Assembly: GCA_016715065.1 (NCBI GenBank)
Contig: JADKBN010000003.1
Span: 576,001-640,000, forward strand
DNA from: Fibrobacterota bacterium
Lineage (GTDB): Bacteria; Fibrobacterota; Fibrobacteria; UBA5070
Direction of reading: 5' to 3'
DNA: 64,000 bases
Shown: piece after piece, positions 8,985 to 17,970 of the stretch
How positions within the stretch are numbered: the stretch's first letter is position 1
Layout of the letters: each line of letters starts with the position of its first letter
Translations under genes and position numbers: made by a program
Notes under the pieces: model-generated
The model's database searches: none
What the model saw: the letters and a program-made list of their open reading frames with translations, nothing else
What the model was told of the DNA's origin: nothing

Positions 8985-10305
8985 CACTGTCCGCCTCCTC
9001 GCTCGGATCCCACGCCTTGGTGCGCAGTTTGGGCTTGGGCAGTCCTGGCTGCAGCCAGTGCACACCGTTTCGCTCGGCCATCAGAGGCCCCGCCAGCTGG
9101 CCGTTGGTGACGGCGAACACGGAGTAGACGCGCACGTCTAGATCGTGGAGCTTGGGCTTCGGATCCACCAGCAGGCTTGCCGCACAGGTTCCGTCGCCCA
9201 GGGGGTGGGCGGGAACAGCAATTCTGTCAAAGAAGGTTCCTCTCGATGTTGGGTAAGCCAAGCCAATTTCTTTGATTCCAGGGGGAATATCCATCCCCTG
9301 GAGGATGATGGGGTCGAGCTGGAGCTTCACTTGGTCTTGCGGCAGCCAAGGAAGGCGATATTTGAGCACCAGCTTTGTTCCTCCCTTGGTGCGGACCATG
9401 TCTAGATGGATTCCGGGTTTGATGTTGTGGAGGTTTTCTTTCTGCTCCACCCAGTTGCGCTGATCCTTCTGAAACTTTGGAGGCAAGATGTCTCTGGGGG
9501 CAGCAGAGAGATTTTGTTCGTCAATGGTTTGGAGTACCGTTGAAGAATCGGATCCGATGCGCAATTCGATAGGCCCGAGGGCGCGATCGGGGAGGAGGAT
9601 CCACGTGTGGAATCGGGCGTGGAGATTTTCGAGAGAGGGCAGGACACGAATAGGGTTTTCTCGCGAATGATAATGCCTATTGATCGGGGCAAGAACGAAA
9701 TTATCGCCAGCCCAAACAGGTGCCCGGAAATCGGATGTTTTTTCTTTGATGCGACTCATATAATCAATGCGAGGGGAGCGGTATGGGCTTAGATTTGATA
9801 GTTCAAATGATGGCGAATTGTCGATGTCGGAGACGGCGATGGAAGCGTAAAATGCAGGATCGAAATGACACAATTCCCGCTGGACTTCAAGATCATCTGT
9901 CGGACAGCTGGGGTCAGATTCAGATAGGGTTTCCTCTCTTCTGTCAATAGTAGTGGAAAACAATAGGCGCGCTGGCACTTGCGAGGTATTGGAGAGCCAG
10001 TCTGTCATGCAGAACAAAAATCGCTCATCGCCTCGAGGGCGAGTGGGCGGACAATAGTAGATTTCCTTTCCTTTGAAAGCCTCTAGATAATAAGGCTCTT
10101 GGATGTAGGCCTCTTTTGGGGGCGGACGGGGGATGCTTGGTTCAACCGTCTGAACGAGGGCGTTGGATGGAATGGAATCCTTTGAAATGGCTTCCCGGGT
10201 ATCTGTTCTGTCTTTGCATCCAGCAAGGAAGGCAAAGGCTGATACGATCATCCAAAGGATTTTCCGATGAAGCCGATAGGTTTCAGTGTTCTCGTGTTGG
10301 GTCAC
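8971..10305 (-). CDS. Putative exported immunity-like lipoprotein (array member A)
   Basis: This is a 444-aa lipoprotein and the last gene of the 8971-20533 operon. The GTG start at 10305 is chosen because it overlaps the upstream stop in a GTGA and has GGAG 5 bp before it; the n-region (RLHRK) and lipobox FLAGC follow. Residues after about 230 are conserved with its neighbour at 10302: FHTWILLPDRALGPIE, a PLxxxFQKDQRxWVEQ stretch, AVPAHPLGDGTCA and the closing GPLMAERNGVHWLQPG. Residues about 60-220 are quite different from that neighbour. A distant relation to the proteins at 11870-15356 is visible in the shared DxPxGIKEI, GLA and GPL blocks. No known family was recognised; an immunity role is inferred from context only. 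Confidence 0.7.
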   Translation of the reverse strand: MTQHENTETYRLHRKILWMIVSAFAFLAGCKDRTDTREAISKDSIPSNALVQTVEPSIPRPPPKEAYIQEPYYLEAFKGKEIYYCPPTRPRGDERFLFCMTDWLSNTSQVPARLLFSTTIDRREETLSESDPSCPTDDLEVQRELCHFDPAFYASIAVSDIDNSPSFELSNLSPYRSPRIDYMSRIKEKTSDFRAPVWAGDNFVLAPINRHYHSRENPIRVLPSLENLHARFHTWILLPDRALGPIELRIGSDSSTVLQTIDEQNLSAAPRDILPPKFQKDQRNWVEQKENLHNIKPGIHLDMVRTKGGTKLVLKYRLPWLPQDQVKLQLDPIILQGMDIPPGIKEIGLAYPTSRGTFFDRIAVPAHPLGDGTCAASLLVDPKPKLHDLDVRVYSVFAVTNGQLAGPLMAERNGVHWLQPGLPKPKLRTKAWDPSEEADSATSP

Positions 10306-11630
10306 TTGTTCTCCGCCTCCTCGGCAGGCTCCCACGCCTTGGTGCGCAGCTTGGGCTTGGGGAGTCCCGGCTGAAGCCAGTGCACGCCGTTGCGCTCGGC
10401 CATCAGAGGCCCCGCCAGCTGGCCGTTGGTCACCGCGAACACGGAGTAGACGCGGATGTCAAAATTTGCCAGCATGGACTTGGGATTCACCAGAAAGCTG
10501 CCCGCACAGGTGCCATCGCCCAATGGGTGGGCGGGGACGGCGATCTTGAAATCCTGGTTCCCATGCGGGCTGGTGATCACCAGGCTGATCTCCTTGATCC
10601 CTTTGGGAACGTCCATGTCCCGGAGGATGTACGGATCCAAGTTCAAATGGACACTGTCCTGGCGCAACCACGGCAACCGATACTTGAGCACCAGTTTGGT
10701 GCCGCCTTTGGTGGGGACCATGTCCAGATGGATCCCGGGCTGGATGGCGTGCAGGTTTTCCCTCTGTTCCACCCAGGTGCGCTGGTCCTTTTGGTATTCG
10801 GGGGGAAGCTGATCGCGAGGTGGCGCGGTGCGGTTCTTCTGCTCCAGAGACTTCAAGAATGTCGTCGAATCAGATCCGATGCGTGTCTCGATGGGCCCCA
10901 GTGCGCGGTCGGGGAGGAGGATCCAAGTGTGGAAACGGGCGGAGGAATCAATTAACTCTGGGAATAATTTTAATTTCTGTTCGCTTGGATAATGATTTCT
11001 GTCGTAGGGAGAAATCATGAATTCTCTAATTTCCCAGGCTCTGCTGTTGTGGGCTGTGGGCTCATTGATTCTGGATAGATAGTCGATTGCGTTATCAAAA
11101 ATTTGGGAGAAGTTGGAGCTACTTGTCTGACTTGAATTTTCAACATCTGAACTGATTGCAGTGGCAAAATTGAATGGATCAAAAAAGCATATATTCGAAT
11201 TGGATGGCGAATTTAAGTCCAGGGCGCAATCTGGGTTTGCTTGGGATTTTGATTCTTCTGCCTTGTTGAACGTTGAAGCGAAATTGAGGACCGCAGGGGA
11301 GGATGCTTTTGTTGATATCCAGGGGCTGATAGTTAAGATGAATTTTTCTCCCTTTTGATTAGGGAAGCCAAGAATTCTGGCAATAAGGTCGCCTTTGTTG
11401 ATGCCATCTAGAAAGTATTCGCTTTGAATGAACGCTTCTTTTGGGGGCGGACGGGGGATACTTGGTTCAACCTTATGAACGAAGGCCTTGTAAGGAATGG
11501 AATCCTTTGGAAACGCTTCTCGTGTATTTGTTCCGTCTTTGCATCCAGCAAGGAAGGAAAAGGCTGATACGAACATCCAAAGGATCTTCCGACGAAGCCG
11601 ACAGGATGCAGCGTTTCCGTGTTGGGTCAC
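10302..11630 (-). CDS. Putative exported immunity-like lipoprotein (array member B)
   Basis: This is a 442-aa paralog of the gene at 8971. The start is the GTG at 11630, which overlaps the stop of an upstream gene remnant in GTGA, exactly as this gene overlaps the next. The signal is RLRRKILWMFVSAFSFLAGC, nearly the same as in the downstream copy. The C-terminal ~200 residues are strongly conserved with that copy. The central part (about residues 60-220, DNA 10950-11450) is divergent and clearly richer in A/T, with a Ser/Asn-rich sequence such as SSQTSSSNFSQIFDNAIDYL. The conserved-ends/variable-middle pattern fits recombination-driven diversification of a binding surface. Function is unknown. 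Confidence 0.7.
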   Translation of the reverse strand: MTQHGNAASCRLRRKILWMFVSAFSFLAGCKDGTNTREAFPKDSIPYKAFVHKVEPSIPRPPPKEAFIQSEYFLDGINKGDLIARILGFPNQKGEKFILTISPWISTKASSPAVLNFASTFNKAEESKSQANPDCALDLNSPSNSNICFFDPFNFATAISSDVENSSQTSSSNFSQIFDNAIDYLSRINEPTAHNSRAWEIREFMISPYDRNHYPSEQKLKLFPELIDSSARFHTWILLPDRALGPIETRIGSDSTTFLKSLEQKNRTAPPRDQLPPEYQKDQRTWVEQRENLHAIQPGIHLDMVPTKGGTKLVLKYRLPWLRQDSVHLNLDPYILRDMDVPKGIKEISLVITSPHGNQDFKIAVPAHPLGDGTCAGSFLVNPKSMLANFDIRVYSVFAVTNGQLAGPLMAERNGVHWLQPGLPKPKLRTKAWEPAEEAENK

Positions 11631-11821
11631 TTGTCCCCCTTCTCCCCGGCCGGATCCCACGCCTTGGTGCGAAGCTTCGGCTTGGGGAGTCCCGGCTGCA
11701 GCCAATACACGCCGTTGCGTTCGGCCATCAGTGGGCCCGCCAGCCAATGATCCTCACCATCTTGATGCCTTCCGGAACGTCCAGGCCTTGCAGCACAAAC
11801 GGATCCATGTCCATGCGTTGC
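11628..11821 (-). pseudogene. Chimeric remnant of two deleted array genes
   Basis: Read on the minus strand, this starts like the middle of the 348-aa array proteins (MDPFVLQGLDVPEGIK, compare LDVPEGIK in the genes at 11870 and 13091). At about 11744 it changes frame and continues as the C-terminus of the 444-aa type (LAGPLMAERNGVYWLQPGLP). It ends in AAG TGA, overlapping the GTG of the gene at 11630. This is most simply the scar of a deletion that removed the rest of one gene of each type. It lacks a start signal and signal peptide. Confidence 0.75.
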
Positions 11822-11869
11822 ATCGCTGGAAATCTGAGGGATCGGACAGGGGTCTTCAGGGTTTGCTCC

Positions 11870-12916
11870 TCACTCGTTCCAGGAATCCTTCGGAAAGGCC
11901 TTGGGCAGAGCGAGCAAGGGCCCCCCCAGATCTCCGCCGGAAACTGCGTATAGGTGCGTGATTGGTACCCAATGAAGGAAGCTATTTGTTTTTTTGAGAT
12001 CCACGGAAACCCTTCCAAAGCAGCGCCCCAGGCCATTTGGGACCGCAGGCAAAGCTATTTTCTTCGATAATGGTCCAGCGCGTGACATCCCAATCAATCT
12101 TACTGTCTTGATGCCTTCGGGGACATCCAATCCCTCCAGCACTGAGGGATGGACGTCTAGTTGGACCTGGTCCCGGGGATTCCAGGGAAGATTGAACGAC
12201 AGCAACAGCTTGGGGTGCTCCGGGTCTTCTTCATCCCAGCTGAGGTTTATCCCCTCCGGAATTGGAACCAATCCCATCCCAAGATCGACCCAGGTCCGTT
12301 CCGAGAATTGGAATTCACTGGGGAGGACGGTTCGCGGTTCCGCCACCATATTTAACGCCTCCATCTCCACCGAGTGGGTCAGACGCTGCGTGCCTATCCC
12401 CATTTCCAGCGGACCCATCACAAAGTCAGGGGCCAATGCCCATACCCGAAAGCGGGCGCGTTTGCGCCCTAATTCTTCCCAAGGCAATTCCTTGATGGTC
12501 GTCTCATAAAATTTTGTATTGAAAAGGTCGATCATTCCATTCCCACGCCGATATTCTTTTCTGGTGCCGGGGAACATTCCTGCCAAAAAGGAATATGCAT
12601 TATCTCCATCCAAATTAGATGCCAGAAGAACGGAATGGGGGACGATCTGCGGGCCTGCGTCAATGTCGTTTCCGAGTTCCTGAATGCCCATTTTTGGCGG
12701 ACTTGAATCCTCCAAATCCACCCATTCGTCAGCGGAAAAGGACAAGCCAGATCGGATAGTAGTCCCGCTGCCGTCGTCGGGGGGAGGCTCGTCCACCCGG
12801 GATGGATCCAATCGGCCATGATTCAGCCAGGTTTGGTAGTTGACTTTAGGAAAAGACGACATTTCGGCTCCCTGGAAGGCAATGAGGATCAAGAGGATGC
12901 TATGGAAAATTTTCAT
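11870..12916 (-). CDS. Putative exported immunity-like protein (array member C)
   Basis: This is a 348-aa protein almost identical to the one at 13091, one of two products of a recent tandem duplication. It begins MKIFHSILLILIAFQG, a short signal-peptide-like segment without a lipobox, so a periplasmic location is likely. Conserved blocks are WLNHGRLDPSRV, SLSFSADEWVDLED, RVWALAPDFVMGPLEMGIG, RTWVDLGMGL, LDVPEGIKTVRLIGM, and the end ALPKAFPKDSWNE shared by all three genes of this subtype. It differs from its twin mainly by scattered substitutions. No known domain was recognised. The role is inferred from its position behind the putative peptidase gene. Confidence 0.72.
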   Translation of the reverse strand: MKIFHSILLILIAFQGAEMSSFPKVNYQTWLNHGRLDPSRVDEPPPDDGSGTTIRSGLSFSADEWVDLEDSSPPKMGIQELGNDIDAGPQIVPHSVLLASNLDGDNAYSFLAGMFPGTRKEYRRGNGMIDLFNTKFYETTIKELPWEELGRKRARFRVWALAPDFVMGPLEMGIGTQRLTHSVEMEALNMVAEPRTVLPSEFQFSERTWVDLGMGLVPIPEGINLSWDEEDPEHPKLLLSFNLPWNPRDQVQLDVHPSVLEGLDVPEGIKTVRLIGMSRAGPLSKKIALPAVPNGLGRCFGRVSVDLKKTNSFLHWVPITHLYAVSGGDLGGPLLALPKAFPKDSWNE

Positions 12917-13090
12917 TCAATGCCGACCAAGGGATTGACTTGCATGCCGTGAGATTGCCCGATCAAAATCTGGCCTCCAGAAACACCGCTGCCCACAAAA
13001 AGGCAGAACGGCCAGGAATCTCCTGCCAAGGAAAATGCGTTGCATCGCTGGAAAATTAAGGGAACAGGCCAGGGGGGCAGGGTTTGCTCC

Positions 13091-14137
13091 TCACTCGTTC
13101 CAGGAATCCTTCGGAAATGCCTTGGGCAGAGCGAGCAAGGGCCCTCCCAGATCTCCGCCGGAAACTGCGTATAGGTGCGTGATTGGTACCCAATTAAGGA
13201 AGCTATTTGTTTTTTTGAGATCCACGGAAACCCTTCCAAAGCAGCGCCCCAGGCCATTTGGGACCGCAGGCAAAGCTATTTTCTTCGATAATGGTCCTGC
13301 GCGTGACATCCCAATCAATCTTACTGTCTTGATGCCTTCGGGGACATCCAATCCCTCCAGCACCGATGGATGGACGTCCAGTTGGACCTGGTCCCGGGGA
13401 TTCCAGGGAAGATTGAACGACAGCAACAGCTTGGGGTGCTCCGGGTCTTCTTCATCCCAGCTGAGGTTTATCCCTTCCGGAATTGGACCCAATCCCATCC
13501 CAAGATCGACCCAGGTCCGTTCCGAGAATTGGAATTCACTGGGGAGGACGGTTCGCGGTTCCGCCACCATATTTAACGCCTCCATCTCCACCGCGTGGGT
13601 CAGACGATGCGAGCCAATCCCCATTTCCAGCGGACCCATCACAAAGTCAGGGGCCAATGCCCATACTCGAAATCGGGCGCGTTTGCGCCCCAATTCTTCC
13701 CAGGGCAACTCCTTGATCGTTGTCTCCTTAAATTCAAGATTTAAAAGGTCGACCAATCCATTTCCGCGCCGATATTCTTTTCTGGTGCCGGGGATCATCC
13801 CTGCCAAAAAGTAATACGCATGATCACTATCCAAATCGGATGCCAGAAGAACGGTATGGGGTACGATCTGCGGGCCCGCCTCATCATCGTCTCCGAGTTC
13901 CTGAATGCCCATTTTTGGCGGACTTGAATCCTCCAAATCCACCCACTCGTCAGCGGAAAAGGACAAGCCAGATCGGATGGTAGTCCCGCTGCCGTCGTCG
14001 GGGGGAGGCTCGTACACCCGGGATAGATCCAATCGGCCATGATTCAGCCAAGTTTGGTAGTTGACTTTTGGAAAAGACGACATTTTGGTTCCCTGGAAGG
14101 CAATGAGGATCAAGAGGATGCTATGGAAAATTTTCAT
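13091..14137 (-). CDS. Putative exported immunity-like protein (array member D)
   Basis: This is a 348-aa near-identical twin of the gene at 11870, at a constant offset of 1221 bp. It carries the same signal-like N-terminus (MKIFHSILLILIAFQG) and the same conserved blocks. Differences are concentrated around residues 75-150 (for example DDDEAGPQIVPHTVLLASDL against NDIDAGPQIVPHSVLLASNL). The start ATG overlaps the stop of the preceding 60-codon ORF as ATGA, which suggests translational coupling. High identity in both gene and spacer points to a recent duplication or ongoing gene conversion. Confidence 0.72.
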   Translation of the reverse strand: MKIFHSILLILIAFQGTKMSSFPKVNYQTWLNHGRLDLSRVYEPPPDDGSGTTIRSGLSFSADEWVDLEDSSPPKMGIQELGDDDEAGPQIVPHTVLLASDLDSDHAYYFLAGMIPGTRKEYRRGNGLVDLLNLEFKETTIKELPWEELGRKRARFRVWALAPDFVMGPLEMGIGSHRLTHAVEMEALNMVAEPRTVLPSEFQFSERTWVDLGMGLGPIPEGINLSWDEEDPEHPKLLLSFNLPWNPRDQVQLDVHPSVLEGLDVPEGIKTVRLIGMSRAGPLSKKIALPAVPNGLGRCFGRVSVDLKKTNSFLNWVPITHLYAVSGGDLGGPLLALPKAFPKDSWNE

Positions 14138-14316
14138 TCAATACCGACTAAGGGATCGACTTGCATGCCGTGAGATTGCCCGATCAAAATCTGGCCTCCA
14201 GAAACACCGCTGCCCACAAAAAGCCAGTACCGCCTGACATCTTCTGCCAAGAGAAATGCCTTGCATCCCTGGAAATCTGAGGGACCGGACAGTGGTCTGC
14301 AGGGTTTGCTCCTCAC
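14134..14316 (-). CDS. Small ORF between array genes, coupled at both ends
   Basis: This is a 60-aa frame with a GTG start overlapping the stop of the gene at 14313 (GTGA) and a stop overlapping the ATG of the gene at 14137 (ATGA). Its second half contains WLFVGSGVSGGQILIGQSH. The equivalent spacer after the next gene (12917-13090) keeps the end of this frame. There, a one-base length difference near its start introduces a stop after about 12 codons. A third copy after the gene at 11870 is truncated. Another frame of about 43 codons is also open in both copies. It may be a leaderless coupling peptide, a decaying gene, or noncoding. Confidence 0.35.
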   Translation of the reverse strand: MRSKPCRPLSGPSDFQGCKAFLLAEDVRRYWLFVGSGVSGGQILIGQSHGMQVDPLVGIE

Positions 14317-15356
14317 TCGTTCCAGGAATCCTTCGGAAAGGCCTTGGGTAATCCCGGGAGTGGCCCGGCAAGCTCGCCGCGCGAGACCGCGTAGAGGGAC
14401 GTGATCGGTGACCAGTGGTGGAAGTGATTCGTCCTGGCGAGATCAACCGACACCCGACCGAAGCAGCGTCCGAGTCCATTGGAAACGGCAGGCAAGGCTA
14501 GATTCATGGTCAAAGGTCCTGCTCGGGTCATGCCAATGATGGTCACCTGCTTTATGCCCTCGGGAACATCCAGCCCCTCCAGGATGAAGGGGTCTATCTC
14601 CAGCTTTACTTGGTCGCGAGTATTCCAAGGAAGATTGAACGACACCAGCAGTTTTGGGTATTCTGGATCCCGTTCATCCCAGGAAATCTGGATGCCCTCG
14701 GCGATCACACTGGCACCGACGCCAAGATCTGTCCAGGTCCGTTCCGAAGGCTGGAATTCCTCTGGAAGCGAACTCCGCGGCTTGGCCAAAAGAGTTTGTG
14801 CTTCGATCTGCGCACGATGCAGAAGACGATTGGAACCGATCCCCATGTCCAGCGGACCCATCACAAAATCCGGAGCCAACCCCCACACCCTTAAACGAGA
14901 CCGCTTGCGATCCGATTCTTCCCAGGGAAGACTCTCGATCGCAACCTCGAAGCGCAAATCATTAGAAAAATCAATGAGGCCGTTCCCAGGCACATATTCC
15001 GTCTTTGACCCATATTTATCTGTGGCAAAAACATGTATTTCATCATCATCCTGATCCGAACTCAACAAGACACAATACTCCAAAGTCCCCGGACTTGCAT
15101 CATTAATGATCCTGATTTCCTGAATCCCCATTTTTGGGCCATTGGGATCATTCAATTCCATCCATTCGTCGGCAGAAAATGACAGACTTGATCGTATTGG
15201 TGAATCAGCTCCTTGGATCGGTGGGTCTACACCACGCCGCGTGGGATCTAATCTCCCATTTGTGATCAAAAGCTGGTAATGAAATTTGGGTGGAGAAAGC
15301 ATATTGGCCCCCTGGTTAATAGCCGTCAAAATAAGCAGAAAAGATGCGATTTTCAT
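14313..15356 (-). CDS. Putative exported immunity-like protein (array member E)
   Basis: This is a 347-aa diverged relative of the two 348-aa twins. It sits first in the array, directly behind the putative peptidase gene, whose TAA is followed at once by this ATG. The N-terminus MKIASFLLILTAINQGA is signal-like. Shared blocks include SLSFSADEWMELND, VWGLAPDFVMGPLDMGIG, ERTWTDLGVG, DPFILEGLDVPEGIK and the same closing PKAFPKDSWNE. If the operon is a toxin-immunity unit, this position makes it the best candidate for the cognate immunity protein, with the others as extra or orphan copies. No family was recognised. Confidence 0.72.
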   Translation of the reverse strand: MKIASFLLILTAINQGANMLSPPKFHYQLLITNGRLDPTRRGVDPPIQGADSPIRSSLSFSADEWMELNDPNGPKMGIQEIRIINDASPGTLEYCVLLSSDQDDDEIHVFATDKYGSKTEYVPGNGLIDFSNDLRFEVAIESLPWEESDRKRSRLRVWGLAPDFVMGPLDMGIGSNRLLHRAQIEAQTLLAKPRSSLPEEFQPSERTWTDLGVGASVIAEGIQISWDERDPEYPKLLVSFNLPWNTRDQVKLEIDPFILEGLDVPEGIKQVTIIGMTRAGPLTMNLALPAVSNGLGRCFGRVSVDLARTNHFHHWSPITSLYAVSRGELAGPLPGLPKAFPKDSWNE

Positions 15357-17801
15357 TTAGTACCGCGTACGCCAATCAGTGAAAATATCCGTACAGGTTC
15401 GTGCCCGCAGGAACGCTTGGCATTGCGGGCAAAATCCAGTGGGTGGCTTTGCGTCATCTGCAATATTTCCAAACATCACGCAGTTTGCACTCAGTGCGTC
15501 AAGAGCCGTTGGAGGTTCCGTCGGAAAAGTCAGGTATGATTTGTAATTTTCGCTGATCCCGGATGCGCAATGCGACCCCTCGTGAGGCGCTCGGAAGCCT
15601 TTTTTTAGATTCTCGCTTCCTTTGTTGTCTTTGTAGTAATTCCCTTTGACCCCTTTTTTAAAATCTTCGTCGATATTTTTGGGGCTTGTGATTCCTGGAA
15701 TCGCAAGGGAGACGCTGTAGCCGGAATCTTTCGTGAAAAATGGAGCCATCCCGAGCGCGTGACCCAACTCATGGACCAGCCGCGCCACAAATTGCTCAAG
15801 GCGAGTCGGTTGAGAAACCTTGGAATTCTCTTCCAACGCAGGGCTCTGCAACACGACATTCCCCTCAAAAGCGACACCTCCAAGGGGCACACCACAGTAA
15901 GTCTGAAATTTGAAAAGGATTGGACAGGTATCCGCGTTTAAAGGGCCGACGATTAAACCAGGATGCTCCGTACTTGTACGCGTCAACCCTTGGCTCAAAT
16001 CGATGTCCATTTTTTTTGGCCCCGACTGACGAATCCAACTTTTTTCAATTTTCCCGGATCGAGGCTTCCCTTCTGCATCCAACCCGGGATGGACATACAT
16101 TGACTCGGAAGCTTCCAATCGTGCACTTACCAGAGCTTGAACAATTGTCACTCGCTCTTTAATTACTTCTTTCCCGAAGGTTTTTTTCCCATTCACAAGG
16201 ATCCTATACCTAATTTTCCCCTGCCATTGGAAATCATGAAAAACTGATCGGTCGATAAACCCGGAAAGTAATCGGATATCATGATTCCCCATCACAGCCT
16301 TTTTGTCAACAAACCAGAAATCCTGGCTCAGATACACAGAAGAATTATCCTTTGCAACTACTTCCAAACGCCCCAGATTCACATCCGCGGACAATGCCGC
16401 CTGGGTTATCTCCCCACCATCAAAAAACTCGGGCTTAACTTTTTGTTTGTTCCCTGCAGTGATTTGGCATTCCCAAATTGTACCAGGAAGGTCGATCGAT
16501 GAGTACGGAAAATTCGGAAAAATGGAGATTGACACAAGCCTTTCCTGATCTTTAATCGCTGAGTCCGATGATTTCTGCAAAGAACTTGTGGTAACATTAT
16601 TGGATTTTGGAGTCAACGAACTATAGACCTCATCCACCAAGTAAACCTTGAGAATCCTCTTGTCACTCTCCAGCACCTTCTGCCCATTCAGCATCATTGG
16701 CACGTCGGTGGATTTGTGGAAATTCTTCACACTATCGATGGAGGCGATGTATCCCCTCGGTTTTTTCTTACCGATGGACTCTCCCGACACCTCTCCTCTC
16801 ACAGGTATCGTCATCAATCCACCACGAGCACAACAGAAATCCACATACACGGGATCAAGGTATTTCCGGATTGTTGCGCGGATCCCCTCCTTAAAATCCC
16901 ATCCGACTCCCTTTTGGAGCTCCAACGCCTCCGTTGTGGTGTGTGGTGCGCACAGATCGTATCCGATCTTCCTCCAGTTCACAAACCGCACCACCGAGTC
17001 TTTGGTTGCTTCGCTGACTCCCTGTACGAAGCCGGTTCGAACGACACAGCCATCACCACCGCCGACCCCCAAAGCGATCTTGAGCCGCAACGGGGGGTCG
17101 CCCGCCTTCACATGCTTTGCGATGCTGAAATGCTTTTCCCGCGCGCTCACGGGCAGGGATTTCTTTGCTTTGCCGGAAGCGTCCAGGATTTTTATTGCCT
17201 TGCCGGAAGCGTCAATTTGTGGCGCCGGGTGGATGGCGAAGTCCGACGAAGGAAAGACACCCCAGGCGGGTTCCGTTCGTTCGCACCTCACTTCTTCCTT
17301 GTGGGGAGGGACAAACGTCACCGAAATATTCACGACACCATCACCAGGCCAGGGGGTGGTGCGATTGGTGTGGATCCCAATCGGCCCGATCAGGAGATTG
17401 ATTTCTGATCCACATGCATCCAGACCTTCGTCCTTGGTGTCCAGGTTCACCCATTGCCGGACAACCATTTCCTCCTCGATGGAATCCGGTGGCGCCGCGA
17501 CATACCGGCCTGTCGATTGATCCAGCACCACGATCTGCGCTGCGTTGAGTCGAACCGATTGATCGACCACATACCTTTCACCCGGCTTGGTGGCTCTGCC
17601 CATCAGAAAGTACGGCAAATGGATGGCGACCCCCGGTTCGATGGTCTTATCCAGTTCAACGCGCGCCAAAGACGGATTCTTGCTGCGCAAAGCACCAGCA
17701 AGGCGCTCTGTCAGATAATGGTCTTTGGCGAGGATCTGGAAGGTATTGCTTCCATCGGACTCGATGACCAGCTCTCCGCCAGTCGGGTTTGCCGCGCTCA
17801 T
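15357..17801 (-). CDS. Putative zinc metallopeptidase effector with LysM-like N-terminus
   Basis: This is an 814-aa protein with no signal peptide (start MSAANPTGGELVIESDG). Residues about 15-60 resemble a LysM fold (NTFQILAKDHYLTERLAGAL...IEPGVAIHLP), which would bind peptidoglycan. Near residues 676-683 is a zinc-peptidase motif, VHELGHALGMAP: HExxHxxG, but without the third His of classical metzincins at the usual place. A later HEGSHCASG could supply a ligand. The C-terminus is Cys-rich (CPQCQAFLRARTC). ATG 17801 overlaps the stop of a 45-codon ORF (ATGA), and the stop touches the next gene. A delivered toxin acting in a rival's periplasm is inferred from no export signal here plus exported partners downstream. 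A cell-surface protease is the alternative. Confidence 0.65.
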   Translation of the reverse strand: MSAANPTGGELVIESDGSNTFQILAKDHYLTERLAGALRSKNPSLARVELDKTIEPGVAIHLPYFLMGRATKPGERYVVDQSVRLNAAQIVVLDQSTGRYVAAPPDSIEEEMVVRQWVNLDTKDEGLDACGSEINLLIGPIGIHTNRTTPWPGDGVVNISVTFVPPHKEEVRCERTEPAWGVFPSSDFAIHPAPQIDASGKAIKILDASGKAKKSLPVSAREKHFSIAKHVKAGDPPLRLKIALGVGGGDGCVVRTGFVQGVSEATKDSVVRFVNWRKIGYDLCAPHTTTEALELQKGVGWDFKEGIRATIRKYLDPVYVDFCCARGGLMTIPVRGEVSGESIGKKKPRGYIASIDSVKNFHKSTDVPMMLNGQKVLESDKRILKVYLVDEVYSSLTPKSNNVTTSSLQKSSDSAIKDQERLVSISIFPNFPYSSIDLPGTIWECQITAGNKQKVKPEFFDGGEITQAALSADVNLGRLEVVAKDNSSVYLSQDFWFVDKKAVMGNHDIRLLSGFIDRSVFHDFQWQGKIRYRILVNGKKTFGKEVIKERVTIVQALVSARLEASESMYVHPGLDAEGKPRSGKIEKSWIRQSGPKKMDIDLSQGLTRTSTEHPGLIVGPLNADTCPILFKFQTYCGVPLGGVAFEGNVVLQSPALEENSKVSQPTRLEQFVARLVHELGHALGMAPFFTKDSGYSVSLAIPGITSPKNIDEDFKKGVKGNYYKDNKGSENLKKGFRAPHEGSHCASGISENYKSYLTFPTEPPTALDALSANCVMFGNIADDAKPPTGFCPQCQAFLRARTCTDIFTDWRTRY

Positions 17802-17935
17802 AGGAAGAACCTAGCCGGAAAGCGGTGCTCCCGCAGGCTGCTGGACTGGATCGAGCTTCGTTTCTTGATGGTCGTTTTTCCGTCGGCGAGGATGGCGGTG
17901 CCTTCGGGGTTTGGGGCGGGTTTGGGTGGGTTCAT
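17798..17935 (-). CDS. 45-aa mini-ORF coupled to the putative peptidase gene
   Basis: This short frame (start MNPPKPAPNPEGTAILADGK, end REHRFPARFFL) lies in the 170-bp gap between the proline-rich gene and the putative peptidase gene. Its TGA overlaps the ATG of the peptidase gene as ATGA, the coupling used elsewhere in the operon. No strong ribosome-binding site is visible and no family was recognised. It could be a real small protein or only a coupling leader. Confidence 0.4.
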   Translation of the reverse strand: MNPPKPAPNPEGTAILADGKTTIKKRSSIQSSSLREHRFPARFFL

Positions 17936-17970
17936 TTTGGGTCTCGGAGAATGGGGGAGGGGGGGGAGGC

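Larger units (their letters stand above)
11870..14312 (-). repeat. Tandem duplication: gene plus 3' spacer, two near-identical units
   Basis: Unit 1 (11870-13090) and unit 2 (13091-14312) each hold a 348-aa gene plus a 174-175 bp flanking spacer. They align almost base for base with an offset of 1221 bp. The first bases of the spacer (GTGAGGAGCAAACCCTG on the minus strand) also follow the gene at 11870, where the spacer is cut short by the deletion that made the remnant at 11628-11821. The repeating unit is therefore a gene plus its downstream spacer. Confidence 0.9.
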
